From Butyrivibrio sp. MC2021 (GTDB taxonomy: Bacteria; Bacillota; Clostridia; Lachnospirales; Lachnospiraceae): a stretch of DNA of 64,000 nt. The notes beneath the pieces are model-generated. The model ran no database searches, had not been told where the DNA came from, and worked only from the letters and a program-made list of their open reading frames with translations. The stretch spans positions 930,001 to 994,000 of the forward strand of contig NZ_JHXX01000001.1 of NCBI RefSeq assembly GCF_000621605.1, read 5' to 3'. How positions within the stretch are numbered: position 1 is the stretch's first letter; every line of letters starts with the position of its first letter. Both the position numbers and the translations under genes were made by a program. Of this stretch, positions 24,701 to 32,199 are shown piece after piece.

Positions 24701-26853
24701 CAAAAACTCCAGGCATCACCTCCAACAACCTGTTTTTCTCCAAATCTGCCAGTATATTCATCTTTTTCATGGAGTTTTATAAACTCGTCAAAGGCTTTAA
24801 CATCCTTTAAAGCCTGCGAATATGTATCGCACTCCTTTTTATCGGAGCCATCACCGACAAGCTTCCCCTTGGTCAAAAAGCTTTCAAGCTCTGAATCAGG
24901 AAAATAATCCATAAACACCTTCACATGCTTTTCCAGGAGTTCATCGCCAAACTGCTCAGGATCATAGAAATCCTCATCAGAATAAAGAGCTTCCTCGCTA
25001 CTTTCGTCATCTGCCTCATTCATCTTTGGAAGAATATTTGTAAGCAGAAGTTTTTCTGTTGTGGAAGGATTCTTCATGTTAACGGCCAGCTGCAGGCATT
25101 TTCCATAGAGGACCTTTTTATCTTCCTTTTTGGAAAGGGTAATTACCATATCCAAACCTGCGGATCTCTTTTCCTCTTTTTTGTCGGAAAGAAGTCTGGT
25201 TATTGTGCCAAGAACAGCTTCATCATCCCTGCGGGAAAGAAGATCGATAAGATTCTCTCTAGCGTCAGCAGCCTTGTATCTGAGCATATCCTCCATCTGA
25301 AGATAATGCTTTGGAGCAAGTTTTTCCTTATTGTTAAAAGCTCTTTTATAAGCCTCAGCTCTTATGGAATCTGACTTATCTCCAAGAGCAGCCACAATAG
25401 TATCAATCTGTATAGCAGTAGTCGGATTTGTAAGCACATCCCTTATTATCCACAATCTGCAGTAGGAATCTGCTGCCTTGAGCATTCCGCAGATTTCATC
25501 AATCATTGTGGCGTTCTCAAGTTTCTTTGCGATATATGCCATTTTGATAATGACGTCACTCTTTGCAAGTGAGTCCTTATTCCATTCAAATATATATGGA
25601 TCGCAAGTTATTTCTTTTCCTGGAATAATGTTATACAGTTCCCTCATATATCCATAGAACTTTACAGCCTCGTCTTCATCCTCAAAATACTCAAAGATGC
25701 TGCCCTCATCCCATTTCCCCCACATCCCTGACCGGGACAAGAAGAAGGGTTTAAAGCAGCCCACCATAATATCAAGATCATCATGATGTGCTTCTACCAT
25801 AGTTTTACTGGCTATATGATAATATCTCCAGTTTCCAAGAATCCCCATAGTATAGGCAGCAGTCATAATCTGATGTTTTGAACCATGGGCGGAGATATCA
25901 TGAATCTTATCAATAAGATCACGAGCCTCATAAAATCCCAGCGACCACAAAGCGATGTGAAGCTTCATGGAATCTTCTGATGCCAGATATTCATCACGCT
26001 TTTTCTCATCTGAAAGGCAATCATAGACATATTCAGCCATCTTATTGCTAATGCGGTCAATCTTGGAATTGTCATAATTCCAGAAACAAAGCCATACTGC
26101 AATAGCTCTTTTTACCGAAGAAAATCTGATGAAATTATTGTCAACAATCACCTTAAACAGATAAAGAAACGCCTCCAAAGTTCCCGAATCCATAGTTTCA
26201 CAGATAGCCTGACGAAGTCCCTCCTGAAGGCCTGCAGCCTTAAGAAGCTTGCCCAGTTCCTCATACATATCCCGATTATGACTTTTTACAATTGCATAAA
26301 TAAAGCTTCTCTCGAAGGGAATATCATTTTCACCATTGATAGAATCCTTGATAAGACTCATCAGCTCATCGTTGCCAAAATCAATCTCTGCAGCCATGAT
26401 ATCAATGACACTACCTCTATAATCATAACTGTCAAAACTTTTATAATATTTTTCTACCTCTGGAAGACCCTTTTTGATATAATCGCATATGTCGCAATCC
26501 ACAAAGTTATCCGTACCAAACTCTTTAATCTTTGCTATGGAATGCTCAGCTATAACATGCGGATCTCTGGTTCTAAGAGGTCTCTTCCCGAGTCCTTGCT
26601 GATACATCCACTCATGCAAGTGGTCCAGCGTATAATAAACATGCTTTTCAAACTTTGGATTTATAAACTCGCCAAAGATACCTGACGCATTTTTCCTGAT
26701 AAATTCAGATGGCGCTTTTCCCTCAGAAATATGATCTACAAACTTTTGATATAAAGGTGATTTGTCTCTGCCATACTCAGCTGAATGGACAAAATACCTG
26801 AGTTCCTCAGATAATCCGAAAACTTTGTCATCTGACTTTTTAAAAAAATCCAT
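21796..26853 (-). CDS. Giant DUF4132-type (MolR/YehI-like) protein with helical repeats
   Basis: 1685 residues, no signal peptide. Most of the protein is alpha-helical with HEAT-like repeat character. The C-terminal ~200 residues match the DUF4132 pattern: IIQPFKQIFRELYVKT, LKGRRWVPDI, EVMRDVDLAVSVAHAGGVDP and the closing HRGKMFLPFADEDP...KILFLA. E. coli YehI/MolR of this group is about 1,200 residues, so this is a long form. In other bacteria the family occurs near MoxR AAA ATPase and von Willebrand-A genes; neither is here. Only the 139-residue gene upstream is linked (27-nt gap). A GGGGAAGG site precedes the ATG. Function unknown; a scaffold or regulatory role is a guess. Confidence 0.75.
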   Translation of the reverse strand: MDFFKKSDDKVFGLSEELRYFVHSAEYGRDKSPLYQKFVDHISEGKAPSEFIRKNASGIFGEFINPKFEKHVYYTLDHLHEWMYQQGLGKRPLRTRDPHVIAEHSIAKIKEFGTDNFVDCDICDYIKKGLPEVEKYYKSFDSYDYRGSVIDIMAAEIDFGNDELMSLIKDSINGENDIPFERSFIYAIVKSHNRDMYEELGKLLKAAGLQEGLRQAICETMDSGTLEAFLYLFKVIVDNNFIRFSSVKRAIAVWLCFWNYDNSKIDRISNKMAEYVYDCLSDEKKRDEYLASEDSMKLHIALWSLGFYEARDLIDKIHDISAHGSKHQIMTAAYTMGILGNWRYYHIASKTMVEAHHDDLDIMVGCFKPFFLSRSGMWGKWDEGSIFEYFEDEDEAVKFYGYMRELYNIIPGKEITCDPYIFEWNKDSLAKSDVIIKMAYIAKKLENATMIDEICGMLKAADSYCRLWIIRDVLTNPTTAIQIDTIVAALGDKSDSIRAEAYKRAFNNKEKLAPKHYLQMEDMLRYKAADARENLIDLLSRRDDEAVLGTITRLLSDKKEEKRSAGLDMVITLSKKEDKKVLYGKCLQLAVNMKNPSTTEKLLLTNILPKMNEADDESSEEALYSDEDFYDPEQFGDELLEKHVKVFMDYFPDSELESFLTKGKLVGDGSDKKECDTYSQALKDVKAFDEFIKLHEKDEYTGRFGEKQVVGGDAWSFWLFDENEKRVAPLLELWEQYLEEHVPDEKRLLRMYILSTDYDWKHITNFHSKEAVNRVYGQGFSNKPECVYAEHIRFILESLLDKHVAKDDFQSLAIALAWFFVKGNSIDEQFIRSITTASHYNNGISDIKINRILGRINRMDEEDLQLIFPLFTRLYYIHREFKPKIRSLDDKASGNKFNNRGNYPKYMVLDPKVVIYATYKGILSKRQMYKILFEEDIADTLTFLSSAIKIIREKDRIVSSKVRDYWKQRVSKELEQHNEEGYLELIEEAYEKVLEKVLSVELKRGDSSTMYSKAIGKITRVYGVENFVAILSALGKIKLERSIFPDTETKKGALSRLLMVCVPGHDDNADKLKDLLKDTDITEERLVEAALYSPEWLEIVEQFLGWNGFVSGCYYFMAHMNDEFDDKKKAVIARYTPLSQEELNDGAFDIEWFKAAFKELGEKRFDTIYDAAKYITDGAKHSRARKYADAALGRYTPKELKSIVADKRNKDFLMAYPLIPLKNEDDIYERYQYLQQFLKESKSFGAQRIASESKAVAIAMQNLANNAGFSDVTRLTLRMETKLLEDSRDLFEDIEIEGAKLRLFVDEFGKTDIAVTKDGKALKSIPAKIKKDDKVKALLETKKKFTEQYRRTRLMFEQAMEDCTTFTAKELTLLADNPIVFPIIKTLLFMVDESGKLGFIREGKLYDYAGNETSLKEDELLRVAHSFNIYKDGHWSDYQKYVFDNGIIQPFKQIFRELYVKTSEELEMTDTRRYSGNQIQPKKTIACLKGRRWVPDIENGIQKVYYKENIVATIYAMADWFSPADIEAPTLEWVSFMDRKTWEPIKIKDIPDIIFSEVMRDVDLAVSVAHAGGVDPETSHSTIEMRAALAEFTLPLFKLTNVTIEKNHAHINGKYGNYSVHLGSGVVHKMGGTMINILPVHSQHRGKMFLPFADEDPKTAEIITKILFLAEDGKIKDPSILEQIR

Positions 26854-26880
26854 TTGTGTAACCTTCCCCTTTAACTTTTC

Positions 26881-27300
26881 TTACCACAATCTCCCGGCCA
26901 GCATAACCAGCCTTATAAATGTAACCTCTGCATTTTCTTCCAAACTGATCTTGCTATTAAGCTCCCCAACTTCATCAGTCCCTATAAAGATTCTGTACAG
27001 CCCATCTTCATAGGCAAGAGTTGCAGTATCTATAGCTTCTTTCTCGTCAGCCTCTTTTTCGCCATAATTGATTCCAAAGGCAATCTTGCCGATCTCGCTC
27101 ATATCATTAATCTGCTGATCAGATAAGGGCTGCGGATTCTCTTTTTTCTCGTAACGATCGTTGTAGTCTTTTACACAGGTACTGACGCATTCCCTGATAA
27201 GATCTTCCACTGTTTCGGGTTTATTCTCAATGTAAAATTCCTGCCGGTTGATTTTGCTTTTTCTTTTTCCAAGCTGCTTGATGTTTACTAGAATTTCCAT
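26881..27300 (-). CDS. 139-residue partner of the DUF4132-type protein
   Basis: Not recognised. It begins MEILVNIKQLGKRKSKI, has a Lys/Glu-rich middle and ends AEVTFIRLVMLAGRLW. The alternation of short hydrophobic strands with charged helices suggests a small alpha/beta domain. It is transcribed from a good promoter at 27335-27362, followed by the giant gene after 27 nt, so the pair forms a two-gene operon. GGGAG site at suitable spacing. Function unknown; most likely acts together with the giant protein. Confidence 0.75.
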   Translation of the reverse strand: MEILVNIKQLGKRKSKINRQEFYIENKPETVEDLIRECVSTCVKDYNDRYEKKENPQPLSDQQINDMSEIGKIAFGINYGEKEADEKEAIDTATLAYEDGLYRIFIGTDEVGELNSKISLEENAEVTFIRLVMLAGRLW

Positions 27301-27334
27301 AGACTGTACTCCCTAAAGTCGCTTTAATACTATG

Positions 27335-27362
27335 ATTGTATCACATCAGGCCGTAAAGGCAA
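27335..27362 (-). promoter_or_regulatory. Promoter of the DUF4132 gene pair
   Basis: TTGCCT (27357-27362), 16 nt, TACAAT (27335-27340) on the minus strand. It abuts the LysR stop codon, giving the pair its own start of transcription. Confidence 0.6.
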
Positions 27363-28235
27363 TTATATGATCATTCCAACCAGTTCGTTTATTGCAAGGC
27401 TCCGGTGCTTGTCTTTGTGAACAAAAACCTGGGAATAAACCGGGAAATCTTCACCTGCCCAGTTGATCTTTTTAAGCTTTTTTTCCTCAACCTCCGCTGT
27501 GGCTGTCATTGCGGGCATAAAGGCAATTCCAAGACCGTTCATGGCAAAGGTCTTGAGGATTTCCTTGCTGCTGGTCTCAAGTTCGATCTTCGGAGTCACG
27601 CCGTGCCTTGCAAAATCATCAAGGAGCATACGTCTGAAGCTGCAGGTGTGAGATGTGAGCAAAAGCGGAACATTCTCAAGATTCTCCTCTTTTACCTTCT
27701 TCATTTTGGCCATCGGATGATCGGGTCTTGCAAAAAAGGCAAGGGACTCTTTCTTCTTGTGGATCTGCTTGAGCTCAGGATTTTCTATAAGCGGGTTTAA
27801 GGTGTATACCAGATCCAGCGCTCCGCTCTTTAAAAGTCCGGGGAAGGTATCGTGATCTATGAGCTGGATCCGTATGTCCATTCCGGGATATTTTTTCTTG
27901 TATTCCATCAGGTTCTCCGGAAAATGTTTGTAGCACAACGACTCCGAAACACCAATCTTAATAATACCGGAAGGAATCTCCGCAGCTGATACCTCCAGTA
28001 GCATCTGCCTCTGAAGCTGAAGCATCTGCTCTGCGTAGGCTATGAGCTTCTCTCCCTCGGTAGTCAGAACAAGAGACTTACCAAGTCTCTCGAAAAGAAG
28101 GCATCCAAACTCATCTTCCAGGAGCTTGATCTGCGTCGTCACGGTTGACTGGGCATATCCCAGCATATTTGCGGTAGCTGTGAAGCTCCCAGTCTCAACA
28201 ATTTTCAAAAAGGTTTCCAGCTGTGTGTTATTCAT
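27363..28235 (-). CDS. LysR-family transcriptional regulator
   Basis: 290 residues. The N-terminal winged helix-turn-helix is clear: MNNTQLETFLKIVETGSFTA, then ANMLGYAQSTVTTQIKLLE. The remainder (from about residue 90) is a periplasmic-binding-protein-like effector domain with the usual IKIGVSESL opening. LysR proteins act as tetramers and usually control a divergent neighbour; here that is the ABC exporter 150 nt away. The ligand is not evident. Confidence 0.92.
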   Translation of the reverse strand: MNNTQLETFLKIVETGSFTATANMLGYAQSTVTTQIKLLEDEFGCLLFERLGKSLVLTTEGEKLIAYAEQMLQLQRQMLLEVSAAEIPSGIIKIGVSESLCYKHFPENLMEYKKKYPGMDIRIQLIDHDTFPGLLKSGALDLVYTLNPLIENPELKQIHKKKESLAFFARPDHPMAKMKKVKEENLENVPLLLTSHTCSFRRMLLDDFARHGVTPKIELETSSKEILKTFAMNGLGIAFMPAMTATAEVEEKKLKKINWAGEDFPVYSQVFVHKDKHRSLAINELVGMII

Positions 28236-28289
28236 AGCGCCCTCTTACATGTATCAATATTTTTGATGGTTGCAATCTATTATTTCAAT

Positions 28290-28318
28290 TTTACTGATAT
28301 ATCGTTTGATGCTATTGT
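28290..28318 (+). promoter_or_regulatory. Possible promoter of the ABC exporter operon in the divergent region
   Basis: TTTACT (28290-28295), 17 nt, TATTGT (28313-28318). Both boxes are 4/6 matches, as expected for an activator-dependent promoter. The 150-nt space to the divergent LysR gene would hold its binding sites, but I could not fix a convincing T-N11-A box. Confidence 0.35.
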
Positions 28319-28385
28319 ACATTTAAGAACACACAAAAGCAAGTTAAATCTGCACTGTCACACTTGTGCAAGGAGGAAACAGGCT

Positions 28386-29153
28386 ATGAGCATAGAGGTT
28401 AATAACCTGACAAAAATCTACAGACTAAAGCGCGGGCAAAAGAAGCTCGCTGTGGACAATATCTCTTTTACCATTCCCGACGGAGAAATCGTGGGCTTCA
28501 TCGGCCCTAACGGGGCAGGCAAATCCACCACCATAAAAATGATGACGGGAATTCTTGTGCCTGATAACGGCTCTGTTTCCATAGACGGATTAAATTTCAA
28601 AAAGAACCGGAAAGAGATCATGCTGAAAACCGGCGTGGTCTTTGGGCAAAAAAGCGTTCTGTGCTGGGATATTCCGGTCATTGATTCTCTGAAGCTCTTT
28701 AGGGACATGTACCGGGTTCCAAAGGATGTGTTTAAAGAAAACATGGATGCTTTTTCCCAGATCCTGGGACTTGATGAGTTCATAAACCACCCCCCAAGAC
28801 TGTTAAGCCTTGGTCAGCGCATGAAGGCAGATCTGGCGGCATCACTTATTTATAACCCTGATATTCTCTTTTTGGACGAGCCCACTATTGGAATTGATGT
28901 GCTATCCAAAGAACGAATAAGACAGTTTATCAAAAACATAAATGAAGACCGTCATACCACCATCATTCTGACCACCCATGACGTTTCCGACATCGAATCA
29001 TTATGTGAAAAGATGATCATTATCGACAAGGGCTCTCTTATTTATGACGGAACCCTTCCTCAGTTAAAGAGCATTTACAAGACCACTGATCTTGAAGAGA
29101 TCATAAAAAAGATCTACCTTGCAGGAGAACAAAGAAATGCGAAAATATGCTGA
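28386..29153 (+). CDS. ABC transporter ATP-binding protein (ABC-2/NatA-like)
   Basis: 255 residues from the ATG at 28386, chosen because AAGGAGG lies 10 nt before it; the frame is open 41 codons further upstream. Walker A GPNGAGKST, signature LSLGQRMKADL, Walker B PDILFLDEPTIGID and the H-loop TTHDVSD are all present. It powers export through the two permeases encoded immediately downstream. The set ATPase plus two different permeases of about 265 residues matches the COG4586-COG4587-COG3694 type of exporter. Substrate unknown. Confidence 0.92.
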   Translation: MSIEVNNLTKIYRLKRGQKKLAVDNISFTIPDGEIVGFIGPNGAGKSTTIKMMTGILVPDNGSVSIDGLNFKKNRKEIMLKTGVVFGQKSVLCWDIPVIDSLKLFRDMYRVPKDVFKENMDAFSQILGLDEFINHPPRLLSLGQRMKADLAASLIYNPDILFLDEPTIGIDVLSKERIRQFIKNINEDRHTTIILTTHDVSDIESLCEKMIIIDKGSLIYDGTLPQLKSIYKTTDLEEIIKKIYLAGEQRNAKIC

Positions 29154-29928
29154 TCTGGCAATGATTGGAATAAAAGAACATACTGCCTACGCAGGCTCTT
29201 TATGGGCGAATTTTCTCGCTAAGATTGTTTATCTGTATATGCAGTATGCTCTGTGGACCGGGCTTTTTTCCTCCAATACCGGCAAAAATATCCCTTTAAG
29301 CCAGGATGAAACCATAAGGTATATCATTGTTGCCACCCTGCTCTCCGCCTTTATGGAATGTGATGTCATAGCCTGGATAAATGGCCAGATTCAATCGGGG
29401 GATGTGGCCAATCAGCTGATACGCCCCCTTGATTATAAATTCATGATCTTTGCAAAGCATATCGGTACCAGCGTGGCAAGGTTCGTGATCTATACCGTTC
29501 CCCTTGGAATAGTGATCTCTATTTTTTACCCCGTCAGACTTTTCTGCAGGGAGCAGCTGTTATATGGCATTTTATCAATAATTCTGGCTTATATGATCCA
29601 GTTTTTATACTCCGTCATAATTGGTCTTATGGCTTTCTGGCTCATCGTGACCTGGCCGCTTAACATGCTGCTTGCGGCCATTTACAAGCTGCTATCCGGA
29701 GCCTGGATACCTGCCGCCATGTTCCCGGAATTTCTCACCGTGATAAATTTGATTCTACCCTTCAGGGCAATATATGCTATCCCGGTTACCATTCTTACTT
29801 CTCCGATGTCTTTTGCGAGTATCTGCGAAAACCTTCTGGTTCAGCTTATCTGGGTGGCTGTTTTGTTTATAACCTCGGAAGCAGTCTGGATAGTAGGAAA
29901 AAACAAACTTATAGTGCAGGGAGGGTAA
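29137..29928 (+). CDS. ABC-2 type exporter permease (first)
   Basis: 263 residues from the ATG at 29137, which overlaps the ATPase gene by 17 nt and has GGAG at 9 nt. About six hydrophobic segments are visible, with a long cytoplasmic loop after the first pair (MECDVIAWINGQIQSGDVAN, QLIRPLDYKFM), the coupling region typical of COG4587 permeases. It forms the membrane channel together with the next gene product. Confidence 0.88.
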   Translation: MRKYADLAMIGIKEHTAYAGSLWANFLAKIVYLYMQYALWTGLFSSNTGKNIPLSQDETIRYIIVATLLSAFMECDVIAWINGQIQSGDVANQLIRPLDYKFMIFAKHIGTSVARFVIYTVPLGIVISIFYPVRLFCREQLLYGILSIILAYMIQFLYSVIIGLMAFWLIVTWPLNMLLAAIYKLLSGAWIPAAMFPEFLTVINLILPFRAIYAIPVTILTSPMSFASICENLLVQLIWVAVLFITSEAVWIVGKNKLIVQGG

Positions 29929-29930
29929 CT

Positions 29931-30734
29931 ATGTATCTGCTAAAAATGTACAGGCATTTTGTGATCATATATATGAAGGGAAAACTGGCTTACCACTTTT
30001 CTCTTGTATTTGAGCTCATCGCCAACACGATCCAGATAGGAGTATACTTCGCAGGATTTATGGTCATATTTCATAATTTCGACACCATCGCAGGCTGGAG
30101 CCGGAATGAAGTTCTTTTCATGTTTACCACCAGCTGGCTGACCTACAGCCTTAGCTGTTTCTTTTTCTGGAGTCCCATGAAGGATATGGGGCAGCTGATC
30201 CGCAGCGGCAAATTTGACCTGTATCTTACAAGGCCCATCGGTCCCATGCTTTATATAGTGCTGCAGCAGTTCCAGTATACCTTTATCCCCAGGCTGGTTC
30301 TGTCAGTGTTTTTCTGGCTCTACAGTATGAGATCGATAACCATTGAATGGACTGCCTATGCTGTTTTGTTCTATGCGATAAACATGCTCTCTTCCTTTGT
30401 GATATTTTCTGCCATCACAATTTTTACCGGCGCTGTCAGCTTTTGGGCAGTAAAAAGTGAGGAGATAACATCTCTCCTCACCAATAACAATCATGGGTTA
30501 AAAAATTATACGGACTATCCTATCAATATTTATGGCAAAGGAATCGGATTCCTTCTTACCTTCATCATCCCCTATGCCTTCACAGGCTATTACCCTGTGG
30601 CAAGCCTTCTGGGAAAAGGTCTGCCCCACCCGGGGTTTGCTTACTTATCACCCCTCATAGCACTTATATCAGGTACTGCAGCTTATCTACTCTGGAACTA
30701 CGGCCTTAGGCATTATAACAGCGCAGGGGCTTAA
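29931..30734 (+). CDS. ABC-2 type exporter permease (second)
   Basis: 267 residues; GGAGGG in the end of the previous gene lies 6 nt before the ATG. Six hydrophobic segments and the MGQLIRSGKFDLYLTRPIGP loop mark it as the COG3694-type partner permease. The stop codon overlaps the stop of the convergent DUF362 gene in TTAA, so no terminator separates them. Confidence 0.88.
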   Translation: MYLLKMYRHFVIIYMKGKLAYHFSLVFELIANTIQIGVYFAGFMVIFHNFDTIAGWSRNEVLFMFTTSWLTYSLSCFFFWSPMKDMGQLIRSGKFDLYLTRPIGPMLYIVLQQFQYTFIPRLVLSVFFWLYSMRSITIEWTAYAVLFYAINMLSSFVIFSAITIFTGAVSFWAVKSEEITSLLTNNNHGLKNYTDYPINIYGKGIGFLLTFIIPYAFTGYYPVASLLGKGLPHPGFAYLSPLIALISGTAAYLLWNYGLRHYNSAGA

Positions 30735-31624
30735 ATAGTTATAAGTTCATATTCCTTTACGCCAAAGCCCATCTCAGCGGCTGCATCAATGGTATGCTCG
30801 CCATTCCTTGTCTGTACTCTTTCAAGGAAATGGTCTTTCCCCGGATCCTCAGATTTATAGATCAGATCCATACATGCTCTGTCTATTGCAATGGGGTCCG
30901 TGGATGCAAGAATGCCTACATCTGCCATGCAAGGATCTTCTGCGATAGCGCAGCAATCACAATCTACCGACAGATTCTTCATAACATTGATGAATACCAT
31001 GTTTCCATGGAAGTGGTCCACTACAGCCGATGCAGCTTCTGCCATTGATTCAAGAAAAGCATCCTGTGGAGGAAGATCTTCCCATACCACGCCCTGTTCT
31101 TCTGCCTTAACATATTTTCCTGCAGAATGAATATTGACCTTTCCCGCCGTGGAAGCGCATCCGATTGAGAGCTGTTTAAGAGCTCCGCCATATCCGCCCA
31201 TAGGATGTCCCTTAAAATGTGAAAGGACAAGCATTGAATCATAGTTCATAAGGTTTTTCCCTACAAGATCACTCTTCAAATGATCAGCATGGGATATCGG
31301 CAGCTCAATGTCCGGTCCTTCTGCGTCCATCAGGTCCACTACAAAATATTCATTCCAGCCATGCTTTTTCATGAGCTTAACATGCTTGTCAGTGTTGTTT
31401 CTCTCACCATCGTAGGCTGTGTTGCACTCTACAACAGTTCCGCCTACATGCTCAACCATTGGCTTCCAAAACCCAGGCTTAAGATAGTTCTGATTGCCTT
31501 CTTCGCCGGAATGTACCTTCACCGCAATCTTGCCTTCAAGTTTTTTCCCAAGAATGTCGTACATTTTTACCACCTGCTCCGGTGTGATGTTTCTTGTAAA
31601 ATATACCTTCGAAACCGATCCCAT
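30731..31624 (-). CDS. DUF362 domain protein, possible metal-cluster protein
   Basis: About 297 residues if the ATG at 31624 with GAGGG is used; an ATG six codons earlier (31642) lacks a site. The DUF362 pattern is recognisable: KIAVKVHSGEEGNQNYL, VLSHFKGHPMGGYGGALKQL with SIGCAS, and DPIAIDRACMDLI. A DCDCCA cysteine cluster could bind a metal or iron-sulfur cluster. The family is often linked to ferredoxin-type proteins, but the biochemical role is not established. Monocistronic. Confidence 0.8.
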   Translation of the reverse strand: MGSVSKVYFTRNITPEQVVKMYDILGKKLEGKIAVKVHSGEEGNQNYLKPGFWKPMVEHVGGTVVECNTAYDGERNNTDKHVKLMKKHGWNEYFVVDLMDAEGPDIELPISHADHLKSDLVGKNLMNYDSMLVLSHFKGHPMGGYGGALKQLSIGCASTAGKVNIHSAGKYVKAEEQGVVWEDLPPQDAFLESMAEAASAVVDHFHGNMVFINVMKNLSVDCDCCAIAEDPCMADVGILASTDPIAIDRACMDLIYKSEDPGKDHFLERVQTRNGEHTIDAAAEMGFGVKEYELITI

Positions 31625-31687
31625 ATTAGCCCTCATATTCATATGTTAATATCTTAAGCTCTTCCGTTTCACTGATTCAATATACAT

Positions 31688-31716
31688 ATTATACCCCAGT
31701 TGAGATGATAAAAGAA
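31688..31716 (-). promoter_or_regulatory. Possible promoter of the DUF362 gene
   Basis: TATAAT (31688-31693) is perfect, with TTCTTT (31711-31716) 17 nt upstream as a weak -35. It adjoins the hairpin element copy that begins at 31722. Confidence 0.4.
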
Positions 31717-31721
31717 CCGTC

Positions 31722-31831
31722 TGAGCAGAGCACTTAGCGAGGTCTTTTCGAGCTTAGTGCGAGCCATGGGTGAACACTTGGTGAGGTTTTTTCGAGCCTA
31801 GTGAGAATCCCAGTACCCACATGGGTGAGAG
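31722..31831. repeat. Tandem-hairpin element, copy 1
   Basis: 110 bp, 97% identical to copy 2. On the plus strand: hairpin A GCACTTAG-(15 nt)-CTTAGTGC, hairpin B ACACTTGG-(15 nt)-CCTAGTGA, then a small hairpin ACCC-ACAT-GGGT. A and B are themselves repeats of one another with loop consensus YGAGGTNNTTTCGAG and a T.T mismatch at the sixth pair. Function unknown. Confidence 0.85.
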
Positions 31832-31846
31832 GCCTAGATGGGACTT

Positions 31847-31956
31847 TGAGCAGAGCACTTGGCGAGGTATTTTCGAGCCTAGTGCGAGCCATGGGTGAAC
31901 ACTTGGTGAGGTTTTTTCGAGCCTAGTGAGAATCCCAGTACCCACATGGGTGAGAG
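31847..31956. repeat. Tandem-hairpin element, copy 2
   Basis: 110 bp, period 125 bp from copy 1. Three differences: two change hairpin A from an A-T pair to a G-C pair (GCACTTGG/CCTAGTGC), a compensatory change; one is in the loop. Preceded at 31836-31846 by an 11-mer identical to the tRNA-Leu T-arm at 32030-32040. Confidence 0.85.
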
Positions 31957-31972
31957 GACTCTCCCCATGTGG

Positions 31973-32009
31973 AAAAAGAAAAAAGCCCAAGGCTTTATGC
32001 CTTAGGCTT
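31973..32009 (-). terminator. Intrinsic terminator of the first tRNA-Leu gene
   Basis: Minus strand 11-bp stem (AAGCCTAAGGC with GCCTTGGGCTT, 31999-32009 and 31983-31993), 5-nt loop, then TTTTTTCTTTTT. It begins 15 nt past the tRNA. Confidence 0.9.
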
Positions 32010-32023
32010 TTTCTTTTTCTGCG

Positions 32024-32107
32024 TGCGGAAGATGGGACTTGAACCCACACGATGTAAGCATCACAAGATCCTTAGTCTTGCTCGTCTGCCAATTCCGACA
32101 CTTCCGC
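32024..32107 (-). tRNA. tRNA-Leu (anticodon AAG)
   Basis: Acceptor GCGGAAG (32101-32107) pairs with CTTCCGC (32025-32031), discriminator A, no encoded CCA. The anticodon loop CTAAGGA sits on a CAAGA/TCTTG stem, giving anticodon AAG. The long variable arm TGATGCTTACATCGT is typical of type II tRNA-Leu. The A34 would be read as inosine if modified. Confidence 0.93.
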
Positions 32108-32142
32108 GAACCGTCGTCCCGATCTCTCGTGGCGACTTGATT

Positions 32143-32171
32143 ATAATATCAAAGTATTAGCAAAACGTCAA
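32143..32171 (-). promoter_or_regulatory. Promoter of the first tRNA-Leu gene
   Basis: TTGACG (32166-32171), 17 nt, TATTAT (32143-32148) on the minus strand, 36 nt upstream of the tRNA. Confidence 0.85.
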
Positions 32172-32199
32172 CAAAAATTTATAAACTTTTTTACGATTA

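Noticed and set aside
30303-30494. Small minus-strand frame within the second permease
   Set aside because: No ribosome site; lies antisense to a well-formed membrane protein gene.
31722-31956. Possible CRISPR array (two direct repeats, 125-bp period)
   Set aside because: Only two units, repeats of 110 bp with 15-bp spacers, no cas genes; unit structure is paired hairpins unlike CRISPR repeats.
31754-32050. 98-codon minus-strand frame (MWVQVPSSAR...), and its relative at 37673-37870
   Set aside because: They run through the tRNA-Leu 3' end, the terminator and the hairpin elements; similarity between them comes from the shared tRNA and repeat DNA. No ribosome site.
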